Assembly (NCBI GenBank): GCA_029379385.1
Contig: CM055611.1
Coordinates: forward strand, 21,212,062-21,276,061
DNA: 64,000 nucleotides
Reading direction: 5' to 3'
Source: Quillaja saponaria
Taxonomy: Eukaryota; Streptophyta; Magnoliopsida; Fabales; Quillajaceae
The position numbers and the translations under genes are program-made. Shown in pieces: positions 12,801 through 24,958 of the stretch (position 1 is the stretch's first letter; each line of letters begins with the position of its first letter). The notes beneath the pieces were generated by a model. The model saw nothing but the letters and a program-made list of their open reading frames with translations, was not told the DNA's origin and did no database searches.

Positions 12801-15800
12801 CCACGTGGCTTTGAGTTAGTATCACATTCATTTTCTTCTTATATATCATATATAGTGATAAAACCATGTGTTACTGCATGCAACGGATACTTTTACTGTT
12901 CCCAACACATTAATTTTTTTTTTTTTTTTTTTAAATATCTCTAGAATTTCAGTAACGTATCCAGAAAGAGAAAAGTTTCAAAAGGATCCAATATCTCCTG
13001 TGGAAGCAAAAAATAGAGACCCTCTACTACAAAATTTTACATTAGCTGCTTGCCAGTACCGTTTATGAATGTAAGCCACCAAACTGGACAAATAACATAG
13101 ACAGATAGGTTAAATCCAATGACCAAAACCGCACTTTAAGGATAACCTGACAAGGGTTAGAAATGTGATCGTCCTTTTCTTATCTCCATCTCTACTTTTG
13201 TGGACAGATGCCAAATATCAAAAGGAATTCTAAAACCAAAAAGACCAAAATGCATGTTTTGCCAAGCATGATAGTACCTTGTGCCATGTGGCACTCAACT
13301 TGAAGCTCCCAAACCTCAATATCTCCCCTTAATGTACAAAGAGGTGCCAATAACCCCAGAAAGGAGGCCCATCAAACTGGAGGAAGGTGTAGAGACCCAT
13401 TATACAACAAGGTGTAGGGTCCCATTTGGAAGTGCCTTCAGTATATAAGATCTTTAGAAATGAAGGTGGTGTATTTACCTAGAATTGCTTAATGGTATGC
13501 AAATGTGTTGCTTTTTGTTATGGATAGTTCATTGAAAGCACGCAAGCTACAATTTGTTCTTTTTACTGTAATGGTATTGATTAGGAAATGAGAAACATGA
13601 GGTTTTTGTTGACACTAGTATCAATTTGGAAGAAAAATCTATTATAAGCTTTGTTAATCATATAAAGAATAAAACAAACTTATACAATATAAACTACTCT
13701 ATTGCTATTTTTGGCTCACTTGGATACGAAGGAAATCAGGAAGCCTTGGGTAAAATGACAAGAACAAAAAGATAAGAAATTGATATTGATGATTTTAATG
13801 CATCATGAATATGACTATATTTAACTTCTTATCAGCTAAAGTATCCTAGTTCAGATTTACTAGTACTATAGCTTAATATGTTATTGATTATATGATAAAT
13901 CCTGAGTACTTTAAAGTTTAACATGTTGATTCTCTAGCAAATTTTAGCACTTCATGCATGAGTTTGTAAATCTTGAGATGCATTCATGCTCAATACAAAA
14001 GTACCTTGTGTTTCCTTCTAAATCAGTGTTTTCAAAGGCCCTGGGTGCCCGGGGTCCCTGGAGCCTTGACACAAGTGTATGCGCACACCTTAGGAAAGCA
14101 AGGTGCACCTAATGAAAAAAAAATGTTTAGACAAGAGTGCTATGTTTTTCGGCCACAAAACATGGTAAGCTTTGCTAGTCTGCAAGTCACACTTAATGGC
14201 TATGTCTCTGTGTATCATAACAGAGCCTAATATAAGAAGAAGAAGAAGAATAACTGAAGAATTAAAGGTTAGAGAAGGCAAACTTGCCACTGAAATTGTG
14301 GTATGGTTTTTAGCCAGAAAACAGGGAATGTTTTCTGGTTGAGACTTTCAGTCCTTATTCGGCTGATATTGGGTTGTTGGTTTTATCTACAAGGTCAGCA
14401 ACTGGAATAGGGTTTTTTAATATTCTTATGAACTTCTCCTATTACTTCCGTGATTCTTGCCATAAATCACTTCCTATTTCTTAGGAAACTATAAATTGAA
14501 ACTTCAAAAAAAAAAAAAAACTGCTGGAATCTTTTGGGTGCCTCATCGCCTTGGTTATTACACCTTTGCGCCTCAGGTAACCCTTTGATAATCTAAATAA
14601 CTCAAACAATGAAATTTGTGTTCAAGCATGAGAATGGGAATAACTTTCTTGAGAATGTAATCTGTTTGGTTATTATTATATTTCTGGTTATCTGGTTCTT
14701 GTATATGCCACCTGACATTACTTATTTTGTTTGTTAGAAATATTTCTTTTGCTATGGTAACTTTAGGGCTTTGGTTCTATGGTTTTAATTTTACAGGATG
14801 GTTTCGTTTGGGATTGAGAATTTTTCTGAAAAATATGGAGCTTTGAGACCTTCCCAGTTTGTTGATGTGATGTCACTTGTGGGGGACAGATCTGATAATA
14901 TTCCAGGTTATTGTCCTTTTGTGAATATTTGTTTACCAAACAATGAATTAATATCCTGTCATTTTGAAAGCCAAGGAGCATGATATTTTCCTTTGGGAAC
15001 AAATTAATAGTCTACTTAAAAATTTAATAGGGGATTTACATTGCTGGGTGTATTATCTTGCTGAATCAAATTTGATGGAGGAGCAATAGAAGCATTACAT
15101 TATCTACTTATTATGTTTTTTTGTATAGGATTAGATAGTATAAAATATGATGTATTAGTTATATTATCATTCTCCTCCCCACTTGATAGTCTATTACGAC
15201 AGATGTTGTATAAGAGGTGGTCAATAGTATAAGTACTGTTATTCTGTTACCAAAAACTATACAAGAGCCAAATGTATAGTCTTATATTATATTGTCCTCT
15301 TATATGATGCGCCAATCGAACCCTTTGTATTTTATTTATTGGTGTAGGATTTTAGTCCATATACTACTCATATCAAGAGGCTTGTTTAGTAATCCATGTC
15401 TTGGGATTGCTTTGATTATTTTGAAACTTGCATCAACGTGAGGGTTATGTGTGTCTCTTTTTTTTTCTTTTCTTTTTTTGCCAAAGTTTATTGAAGAGTC
15501 ATTATTGACTTTATTAAGAGTCAAGCTTGTGTACCTTTATCTTTATCATGCACATGTCTATAAATATGAGAGAATGAAATGAGAAGGAGCTTCTGAAAAC
15601 TATTCTCTAGAAGTCTCCTGTTTGGAGAGATGAAATCTTCCAAAACCAATTAACTATGGCTTAACAAGGATTTCAAAATGTCTTGGTTTCCATTAATATC
15701 TTCAAAGTTGTTTGCATTTTCACTTTTCTTACACGTAACATGGTTTTAAATACCATTTTGTTTTCATTGTTTTTTTAATTATAATTTTGAAAGACCCTTG

Positions 15801-18800
15801 TGACTTTTATGAAATGTTACTGTATAGGCAGCTGATTTTACCTAAGGTGGGAGGGATCTAAAATCCTTTCTATTTAAGTGAATGGAAACATACCTTCTTC
15901 TTTATAAGTTGTGAAAATGGAATTATAATTTGGTGGTAATTAAATGTGTGTTAATTGGCCGTTTCTCATATCCCAATTTTGTGATGATCTGTGATGCCTT
16001 TATAGGTTTCCATTTAGATTCCTAAATCTTATCTTAAGCCTTTTAGGTTGGGGAAGCATGTCTCTTGTCTAATCCATATGTGGTCCCTCTCCCCCTTCCC
16101 CTTTCCTACCTCCGTCAAAACCAAGACATTTTGCTTAGCTATTTCAAGTTCCAAATTATCGTGTGATGATTTGAGAGAGTATATTAGTTGCGAGTTGTAT
16201 CCCTGCAGGCTGAATGTCAGCTTGAGCTGGTTTAAATTTATTCCATAAAAGAATTGCAAATTGGTAACTTAAAATAAAATGCCTTGTCTAACTCGGCCTA
16301 AATAAAGGAAGAGGTGTGAAACAGAAAGTATCCATATTTCTCGTTATTAAATAATATTGTTTTCCTTTTATTTCAGGATCAAAACAAATTTTTTAAGTTG
16401 TGGTGCCTGTTAGGTTAACAGTTTGTATATGCAGGAGTTGAAGGAATTGGAGATGTCCATGCTGTGAAATTGATCTCTAAATTTGGTAAGTAAATATAGT
16501 CTTTGACTTTCCACTTGAAATGTGACCTGAAGCATTTGGTTGCCTTCTTTATGATTTTTATAAGTAATATATAAAACATACTGAATGAAAAACTCAACTA
16601 CATAGGCATTGTACAAGAGAACTCATTGTAGAAGTACATATCCTAGGAAATAAAACAGAACAACAAAAAAAAAAATTCAGAGATTCTGTCCAGTGAAAGA
16701 AAATTAAGAAATCTAGGTAAATGCAACGGTGGTCTTGGCTTCAATGATGTAATTATCAGGTTCAGGAATAAGGCTTCAACTAATAACTGGCTTCTTCAGG
16801 AACCTGATGAGGCTTGCTGCTTGATGACATGATTCAAAATGTTTTTTAACAGAATGGGCTTGGCATGTATTAGCGATATGAAGATTTGCAGTTACATTTA
16901 AAGTATTTATAAGACTCACACCATTTTAGGTTATAGATTTCAATCATTGGTGAGTGCCTATAATTCTATCTTTTGGGAGGACATTTATCATGGATGAAGA
17001 AACTCAATAAATGCTCCACTCCAAATCTTGAACATTTCAATGTAAAACACTGTGACTTTAAGATTCTTACATATTGGCGAAGTATAATCTTTTGTATGTT
17101 GTTTTCTTTCCTTTTGGTTATTCTTGTTTGCTATGCTTATCCATCATGTGCACACATTTTGTTTTGTGACGTACTGAATACATCCGTGATCTGAAAAGAA
17201 AAAGAATGCCCTCCATAGTGTTCTTAAAAGATCATTGTCCCATTTGAGTAAGGCCCATCTGCTCCTATTCTTCTTGTTGGTTAGCTTAACTCTTCTCAGT
17301 TCCTTTCTTTTGTTCTTAAGCTGTATCTTCTTGTACATTGATTTACCAACTTCTTCAATATGTGCACAGGCACATTGGAGAACTTGTTGCATTGTGTTGA
17401 TCAAGTGGAAGAGGGACGCATTAAACAGGTATCCTTAATCAATTACAAGGACTATCACATAATTAATTGCTTGGTAAAAGTTTTTATATCTATCAATTGA
17501 TCAATTGATACAGAGGCACACACACTACACATATGTATATATAAAATATTTGACAATCAGGGTGAGTTTTTATGGAAATTGTAGATCTTTTCTTCTTTTG
17601 GTACGGAAACTACATCCCTGCTTTAGTGGGCACTTTACAACATTCCATGTATTGTCTGATATAGCTATGGGTGTAGGCCAGAAGGAAATTTTCCAAGCTA
17701 CACCCTTTTCTGTACTCACTTTTCCTCTCTGCCATTGTGTTGTGTTGATTTTATTTATGTTTGTGTTTAGTATTTATGTTTGGCATTTAAGCTGTTGTAG
17801 ACTGGAGCATGTGATTGTCTAGTTGAATACCTCTTGCTGTTGAATGATAGACCTTTCTATGTATTCACTTGTTCATTCGTCTGAATTGTACCCTTAAGAA
17901 AACTGTACTTGTTTACCTTTGTATTATCGCATCATTACTGTATCTGCATTTTTCCTTGTAGGCCTTGATTGCAAATGCTGATCAGGCTGTAATGAGCAAA
18001 AACTTGGTAACTGACCTGCCTCTGATATTCTCACTTGCCTCTCTTCGTGGTTGGAGTTTTATATAGTAAATGGTTTTTTTTTTCCTTTTTTATGGAAAGG
18101 GATATTTTTTTTGGCTCTTCTTTTGATCTTTCTTCTTTTACTATACAAGCTTGAAATAAATGACTTATTATAAGCTCTCCAGTTATAGGGCCATTTGACC
18201 ACTCAATACATGCTTGAACATATAATGAGTGAATTTTATTTTGACATTTGATAGCTTGAATTTATGGCAGGCACTGTTACGTTCTGATCTTCCGTTCTAC
18301 ATGGTACCATTTGCTACAAGAGATCTGTCATTTAATAAACCTGAGGTTTGTACTATCGACCACTAAAATTTTAAATTTGCCAGTTTGTTTGTTCAGTCTG
18401 AAAGTAGACTATGCACTGAATTTCATTTCTAATAGTACTTCTCTATAAGTTAACTTGATTACTAGCCTTTCCATTCATATTTTCTTTCTGATTCAGTTAA
18501 AAGTCTTTGGAACCCATTATGTAAGTCGTAAAACATCAAGAAAACATTATAATTTATTTTTTTTAAGAGAGAAAGAATGAAAAACAAGGTATCGATGCTA
18601 GAAATGATACAATGATACAATGATACTAGTAACTTGATTTACGGCCTTAAGTGGCTTCTTGGACTTAACAAGGACATCCGTTATATAATGCTTAATTAGT
18701 TTTTAGCCTAACGCAAGCCACGTTAGCCCTATGCTACTGAAAATACAGTATACTCATTTTTATGGGAAATCTCTATTATACAGATTTCCCCTTTTGTCCG

Positions 18801-19268
18801 TCATTTTTAGATTTTGATTGGGAAGATGGAGAATGTGCTATTTCAATTTTCAATGAGTAAATAACCTATACAATTACTGAATTGGTTTTGTAGTCTAATA
18901 CTATTCTAAGATAAGCTTTAGGGTTTTAATCACAGGCGTCAAGACTTGTTCTTCAACTTACAGAAAAACATGTTTTATAGGTGAAAGCAACGTATATCAG
19001 ACCTGATAGACTGACACCATGTTCCTAACAAAAAATATTAACACATCTTATTTGATATATAAATGGAACATATACCCATAATTAGTTCATGAATGTTGAT
19101 TTGTGTTCATGTATTTGAGATGCTCAATTTTGTTTGATAAAATGGCTGCAGGACAACGGGGAGAAATTCACAAGCCTTTTAACTGCTATCGGTGCTTATG
19201 CACAAGGGTTTTCAGCTGATCCAATTATCCGAAGAGCATTGTATCTCTGGAAGAAGCTGGAAACATAA
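6837..19268 (+). CDS. 5'-3' exonuclease family protein (PolI-type 5' nuclease), probably organellar
   Basis: Flap/5'-3' exonuclease of the type found at the N terminus of bacterial DNA polymerase I; Arabidopsis has a stand-alone homologue (At3g52050, from memory). Exons: 6837-7068, 8024-8103, 8667-8705, 8870-8888, 9891-9944, 11049-11176, 11257-11325, 12729-12814, 14797-14906, 16435-16485, 17370-17428, 17962-18006, 18271-18345, 19152-19268. These encode 387 residues, and phases agree at every junction. Numbering from 6837, the metal-site and nuclease signatures are visible: LIDGT (residue 64 is the Asp), VFDHDG, YKSNRPPTP, GVEADDVIG, SPDKDFFQIL and GDRSDNIPGVEGIG. The last combines acidic ligands with the helix-hairpin-helix DNA-binding turn. 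No polymerase domain follows. The N-terminal 55 residues are poorly conserved, consistent with the end of a transit peptide. All introns are GT-AG. The true start lies upstream (see 5209). A role in organellar primer removal or repair is inferred from the family. Confidence 0.88.
11881..12085. repeat. Imperfect tandem duplication of about 101 bp in an intron
   Basis: Two copies begin at 11881 and 11982 with TTCATTATAAAGTC. They share the phrases CTGCTTAAACCTGAAGGACT and TTGGTAATTTTGATATAAG, with a few substitutions and small indels. It lies in the exonuclease intron between 11325 and 12729. No coding or regulatory role is apparent. Confidence 0.85.
14026..14592. mobile_element. MITE-like element in an exonuclease intron
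   Basis: The left end reads GTGTTTTCAAAGGCCCTGGG. The right end, read on the opposite strand, is TTATCAAAGGGTTACCTGAG, so the element has degenerate inverted termini of the form (G)TGTTWTCAAAGG. G+C-rich blocks with AGGTGC/GCGCC phrases lie inside each end, with an A-rich centre that includes a (GAA)n stretch near 14235. A related copy lies at 28206-28699. No transposase frame is present, so it is non-autonomous. The superfamily cannot be assigned from sequence alone. Confidence 0.5.
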
Positions 19269-20500
19269 TGATTAATTTCGTCAAGCAATAATGCGACAGT
19301 AATCCCGAGGTTTAGGAAATATGAGATGCAAGTAGCAGGGGTGCGTTTATATTTAACATACTCTCAGGTTTCTTGCGGAATACTTATAAGAAAAGGACTC
19401 ATTGGAGTGTTCAGACATGTTTTACATAGATTCAGTTATTGCATGCCTCCATATGTGGCCATTTAGACATTGCCCTTGAGAGATTCATTTTTTGTCGTTG
19501 AGAAGATGAAGGGCAGTGAAATCGTAGTATCCGAGAGAGTTTGAAGCTTTTTTTGTTTTTTTTGTTTTGGTAGCTGTACAGTGCAGTTCTATAATAGATT
19601 TGGGCATTGGAATTTTAGGAAAGCATTGGCAAGCAGGTGAAGAAATATGGGCACATTCATGCCAACTGGGAGAAGTTGATGCCTTTGCCACTATCATGTA
19701 AGTGTAGAGAAAGGTTTGTGTTTCCGAAGTTTTTCTTTGGTTAAATTACACTTTGACCTTTTGAATTCCCTGAAATTCACTTGTCTTATATTGAAGAAGA
19801 TTTATAACTATAAAATTGAGTTAATAATTTTTTTAATTTAGTGGTCAAGTGATGTTGCAGCCTGTTTATGCATATTTTGATTTAATTAATTTTATAGTAT
19901 GAACAAAGGCATGTCATGCATGCTTAAACTAGAAAGTTAAACACTTGAACTTTTTAATTTAATGAAAATGAACACATCTTGATCACTACATGAATCCTTC
20001 AATATAGTTTTTTGTTGCTTTTCAATTTGATTTAATAGTAATAATGTGGATTGAACATGGATGATGTGAGTCCACGGTTTCTAATGGAACTTGTATATCT
20101 AAAGAAAATGTATTTTAATTTTTTAATTTTATAAAATATAAATAATAAGATTTATAATAAATACAAAATATTTTTATTTCCTTTTTTTTCTCTTGTGAAT
20201 CCAATTTGAGAATGGAATTATTGTTTAATTTTATTCTTGAAAAATTTTTATTAAGAATAATTAGCATAATTAAAAAGTTAACATTAAATTGAAAATCTGG
20301 ATAAAACTATAAAAACTTAAAGGATGCATAGTAGAAAATTAAGAATGTTGTACTAAGAGTTAATGGCATATTTGCTAATGGATCCCTTTACTTGACAAAA
20401 TCGGCATTGTGTAACGATCATCGAAGCGTAGAACGAAAGCCACCGAAAGTGTAAAGTGGCAATTTGCAAACAAAAGTAGAGAGAGAAAAAAATTGGGGTG
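19269..20500. other. 3' UTR of the exonuclease gene and intergenic spacer
   Basis: The first 450-500 bases after the stop are of mixed composition and look like 3' UTR. From about 19740 the sequence becomes A+T-rich spacer up to the promoter of the next gene. No open frame with protein-like composition was found. Confidence 0.5.
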
Positions 20501-20516
20501 GATATTGGATAAGGGA

Positions 20517-20526
20517 GTCACGTGAC
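20517..20526. promoter_or_regulatory. G-box palindrome GTCACGTGAC
   Basis: A perfect 10-bp palindrome with the CACGTG core at 20519-20524, about 320 bp upstream of the start codon of the RING gene. CACGTG is bound by plant bZIP and bHLH factors; with ACGT cores it can serve in abscisic-acid responses. Occupancy is inferred, not shown. Confidence 0.5.
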
Positions 20527-20597
20527 ACACATTCGTGCAACATTTTTTACGCTTAATTTTTTGTTGTTATTTTGAAGCCGAGACATTCCTGCGGTGT

Positions 20598-20606
20598 CCA
20601 CGTGTC
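20598..20606 (+). promoter_or_regulatory. ABRE-type motif CCACGTGTC
   Basis: This contains the ABRE core ACGTGTC within a G-box (CACGTG at 20599-20604), 80 bp downstream of the first G-box. A pair of ACGT elements is the usual requirement for strong ABF/AREB control, and the downstream gene resembles ABA-linked AIRP2, so the pairing is plausible. The transcription start is not known, and this site could be close to it or inside the leader. Confidence 0.5.
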
Positions 20607-20843
20607 GCCTTACTCTCTCCGTCTTCGCTTTCAAGAACAGAATAGAACTAGCACGAACCACTCTCATAGTCTGAAAGAGGGAGCCCGTTTTAGAGAGAGA
20701 AAAATTGGAGCGAGAAAGTCAGGGTTTTTGGAGGACCCGAATGGGATTTTAGGGTTTTGGGAGTTTCAAGTAATTTGACCAATTGCTGGTATTTGGGGTT
20801 TGTTTTTGTGTGATCCCTGGTTATCTTTGTTTGGTTTTAGGAG

Positions 20844-23800
20844 ATGTACATAGCTGCCATGCGAAAGTCTTTTAAGGATTCCTTAAAAGTTCTTGAAGCT
20901 GATATCCAGCATGCCAATACTCTGTAAGTTTAACTGTAAAATTCTTTCCTTTATCACGACCTTTTGTTTATGTGATCTCAAATTTGTTTGATTTTCATTT
21001 TTCTCTAAAGGTGATTGCTGATTACTATAGGAATCTTACAGGGTCGCACAATTTTATTGTCTTTTCTTATGTATTTGTTGTTTTGGGGCTGGGGGAGGTA
21101 ATGATTCAGTTTGATACTAGTTTGTTCTGATTTTAGGTGTTGACCTCTCTATTCTCTCACTTCATGGGTTAGTTTATTTTCCCCTTTAATTGAACCCGGC
21201 ACACCTTTTTAGTTTTTTTATTAGCTTTCAAATAATGGTTAGATAAAATTGAGATAAACTTACATATGTACATACGACTAAGCAAATACACTGGAAGCTC
21301 TTTCTGTGATTAAGGCTGCTATGCTAAGTTACTTTGGAAATTTAACTGATGTGTTAATTTGATAAAGGACCTTGTATAATTCCATGATTGAGCTTGATTG
21401 ATTAATTTAAATGCTGTAATTGTTAATAGAAGTGGGGAAAATGGTGAGCATGAACAATGTAATAAGATAAATGCATATGTTACTGCCTCAATATGTTGCC
21501 ATTTTGACTCCTTTCCTCACTTCATTTCATTGTTAACATCTAATCAAGAATAACCTAAGTTGAGTTGAGACTCTAATGATATATGGTGGATATCATTTTT
21601 GATTTTGATGTGGTTGAAGAGAGAATATGGCATATTCAAATTATATTATGTATTATCCTTATACTGAATATCTCTTTATACATTGCTATTCTTTTACATG
21701 TTCTGTCTTTTTGGGTTCACATGCAATTGATGTGCCAGATAACTACGAACACTATGGTAACATTGTAACAGATTCTTGCTTCATACCATGCTTAGATTTC
21801 AACGCATTGTTATGTTAAATGCTGTAGCTCCATTATCATGCTGTCTACCTGCAACTTTTCTCTGCTGTGTTTCTATATTAAGCAGTTGGACATTGGGATG
21901 CTAATATAGGGAGGGACCTCACTATGGTTCTATAATACAAGCAACCTCATCTTCTGGTCTTGGCTTAAGCAAGATTGGTATTTAAAGTTTTAACATGTGA
22001 TCCTTCAATTGGACATGCAGGGCGTCTGATTTGCCAAGAGAGTATGATGGTCCCTGCCTTCAGATGAGAATGTCATACAGTCCTGCTGGTCACTTGTTCC
22101 TCTTTCTGGTACAGTGGACAGACTGCCATCTTGCAGGAGCTCTTGGACTATTAAGAATCCTGATATATAAGGTAATTCCATTTTTCTTATAATTATAAAG
22201 TTTGAATGAAAGATACAGACACTATCAGCAATTTTATGTGTCCTACAGGTTTGTGTGGATGGGACAACCACTATGTCTACTCTTGAAAGAAAAGCAAGTA
22301 TTAGAGAGTTCTATGGTATTTCTTTGTTCATCTTCTTGTTAGCTGCTCTGCACAGTCTGTGTTGTTGTTGATTTCTATAACTTTTGTTTCCAGCTGTGAT
22401 ATATCCTTCTCTGTTGCAACTTCAAAGAGGTGTAACTGATACAGAGGATAAAAAGCAAAAGGCAGTATGCATGGAGAGGTACCGAAGAAGAGATGATGAG
22501 GAACAAAGGCAATCTTTGGATGTACATATTGAAAGAGAAGAAGAATGTGGGATATGCATGGAGATGAATAGTAAGATTGTGGTTCCCATTTGCAACCACT
22601 CCATGTGCTTAAAATGCTACCGGAAATGGTAGTTCAATTCAATTCTTTATCCCTCATCTCTATCTGTTTATCTCTTTACATCTTTTTTTTCCCTGTCCAG
22701 TTGAATTTTGCTTGTTTGTATGTTGAGTTCTTCAATTTTTAGAGTTAAGAATATGATTAGCTCCTATCTCCTTCTTTTGCCCTGTTGAATTTTGCATGTT
22801 TGTATGTTGAATTAAATTTTTAGAGTTAAGAATCTAATTACCTCTCTACCTTCTTCCTATGCCCTGTTGAATTTTGCATGTATGTATGTTGAGTTTTTAA
22901 ATTTTCAGGGTTAAGAATCTGATTTATGTAGTTGTTGTGTTGTTGATGTTTATATCTCTAAATATAATTTGTCTTGCTTTGGTTTTTCTCTGTTTTGATG
23001 TGCTGATACTTAATCCTCAGTAGAGATGCAACCATTAAATTGAATCAAGTTTGCACTATACTTTCATGGGGATGATGAAATATTGTAATGTTCATAATAC
23101 GTTTATGACTACAGAATCCTGTGTGCATGTCATGGTTTGATATGTTATATACTTGCATTATGTATTGATGCATATGTGAATCCATGTTCTAGTGCACGAA
23201 TATACTTTTCTGATATGATGCATTTACTTTTGGATTTTGTCTACTTGTGCATGTATGTGAATATTCTTTAACAAAGAACATTGAGGATATTTGAGTGGGA
23301 GAAGGAAAAGAAGAGGATAAAGATATTGCTACTGCAGTATTCCTTAATGATAAGGAATAGCAATTCTGAAACGGATGCTTGTTTTCATCTTGTGTGTTTT
23401 GGAAGATCAGGGCCCGAGTCTTTCATTCCCCGAGCTTGCCAACTTGAAGGAGTTACATCTAGGCTTAAAACTGGATGGTGCGAAATGCAGGGAATCACGG
23501 ATTCTGTTATTCTGGTGTTATGTTTTTTTTTTTTTTTTTTTTTTTTTCCCCTCTGTGGGGTCGATGGTTCTGGTTCTGGTTCTGGTTCTGGTTATTGCTA
23601 TCCTTTGCTGTCATTTCAGATTCTTTTTGTGTTGGAAATACAGCAAAGTGTCGTCTAGAGACTAGAAGATTAGAACTCTGGTCTAGCATATTCTGAAGTT
23701 TTTAACTTGGAGTTACATGTAGCTCTTAAGATTGGAAGATGCGAAATGCAGGAATCAAAGATTGATTCTTAAATTTCTATATTGTTCTAGAAATTGATGA

Positions 23801-24958
23801 AAATTGAAGGTCCTGGAGCCCTTATTTGTTGATTTTGTTTAACATTCTTAGGTTCTTAGGATGACAATGTTAGTTGAAGACATGCAATCTCTTGTGAATG
23901 AGGAGCCTTCTTATGACTAATGGATGGAGTTAGTTGTTAAAGAATTATCCCCTTTATGTAGACTGTATGTGCTGTTAGGAATAGATATCTTGTTTGTCAA
24001 TTTCAAATTCTATGGATTATTGGTCACCTTCGCCTAGCATAGGTTTTGGTTCTGTGAGTTCAATGCAAAATAGTTTTTGAAGGGATCATTTTTCCTTTCT
24101 GGATTTTCAAGCATTTCTCTTTGGTTTATTGTAGTTTGATAGGTAAATGAATAAGCAAGAAGCATAGTCTGGATTAGGGTATGAAATTTAGATTCCTGTT
24201 GGGGGAGATTAATTTGCTCTTTTGAATGTTAGCATGTCTGGTCTTTTATCTTATTGACTATAACGAAGAAAATTCATACAGGGGATGCTCCTTTCATTTT
24301 CCATTTAATTTTTAAGTCATCTCCAGAGTAGTTATGTATGGTCAGATGTCTTTATCTTATTGTTGTTTTCTGAATGTGTATAAATGCCCATGCTGAATTA
24401 GTACTCTCTGTTTTTTTCTTTTTCCCCGATTTTTTCTGCAGGATAGTTATCTGCAGGATAGTTATGCATGGTCGTCTGTGCTTAATATGATGTTTGCTGA
24501 ATATGTGGTTTATAATTTTAGATGTGAATGTTTGATTCCTTAGAAGCTTTTTAAAATGTTTCCATATCTCTCCAGATGCTGCATTTCTGAAGTATATTAA
24601 TTCCTTATCTCAGAAATTGTTTCAAATGCCTGTATCTATTTTAATTTAAAAAAGAAATTTTCACTGCTGCATCAGACTAAAAGCTTGTGTGTTATATAGC
24701 ACTGTATTATATGGATAAAGGCTGTAAGTAATTGGTATATTCTGCAGGCGATCAAGATCACAATCATGTCCCTTCTGCCGTGATAGTCTTAAGAGAGTGA
24801 ACTCTGGAGATCTCTGGGTATTCACTGATAGCAGGGACATAGTAGACATGGCAACAGTTACAAGGGAGAACCTTAAAAGGCTTTTTGTTTACATAGACAA
24901 GTTGCCTGTGATTATTCCTGATTCCCTTTTTGATACGTATGATTCTCATCTAAGATAA
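20844..24958 (+). CDS. AIRP2-like RING-HC E3 ubiquitin ligase
   Basis: Exons 20844-20923, 22021-22171, 22249-22315, 22394-22628 and 24748-24958 encode 247 residues. The ATG lies just after a likely leader-intron acceptor (GGTTTTAG at 20840). A second Met at codon 6 (MRKSFKDSLK) matches the start of Arabidopsis AIRP2, giving 242 residues, the length I recall for that family. A conserved N-terminal helical region (SYSPAGHLFLFLVQWTDC, LAGALGLLRILIYK) precedes a charged segment. The C3HC4 RING at residues 151-188 has ligands C151, C154, C166, H168, C171, C174, C185 and C188. All eight metal ligands are present, so it should be an active E2-binding cytosolic ligase. AIRP2 itself promotes ABA and drought responses; At3g47160 and At5g58787 are close relatives and I cannot choose the orthologue. 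The gene is convergent with TFB2. Confidence 0.92.
22701..22930. repeat. Three-copy tandem repeat of about 83 bp in an intron
   Basis: Copies begin at 22701, 22785 and 22867 with TTGAATTTTG and share TTTGTATGTTGA and AGAGTTAAGAAT phrases. The repeat lies at the start of the last intron of the RING gene. The copies are diverged and non-coding. Confidence 0.85.
23523..23593. repeat. Poly-T run and (GGTTCT)n microsatellite
   Basis: A T run at 23523-23547 is followed by four and a half GGTTCT units at 23566-23593 in the last intron of the RING gene. The open frames this produces in all plus frames (GSGSGS, VLVLVL, WFWFWF) are artefacts of the repeat. Confidence 0.9.

Noticed and set aside
12868..13068. 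A 66-codon frame next to exon 8 of the exonuclease gene
   Set aside because: It begins in the intron after the donor at 12815, runs through a poly-T tract and is not needed by the protein, which continues directly into the exon at 14797.
23281..23696. Overlapping plus-strand frames of up to 125 codons
   Set aside because: They are produced by a poly-T run and a GGTTCT microsatellite in an intron of the RING gene.
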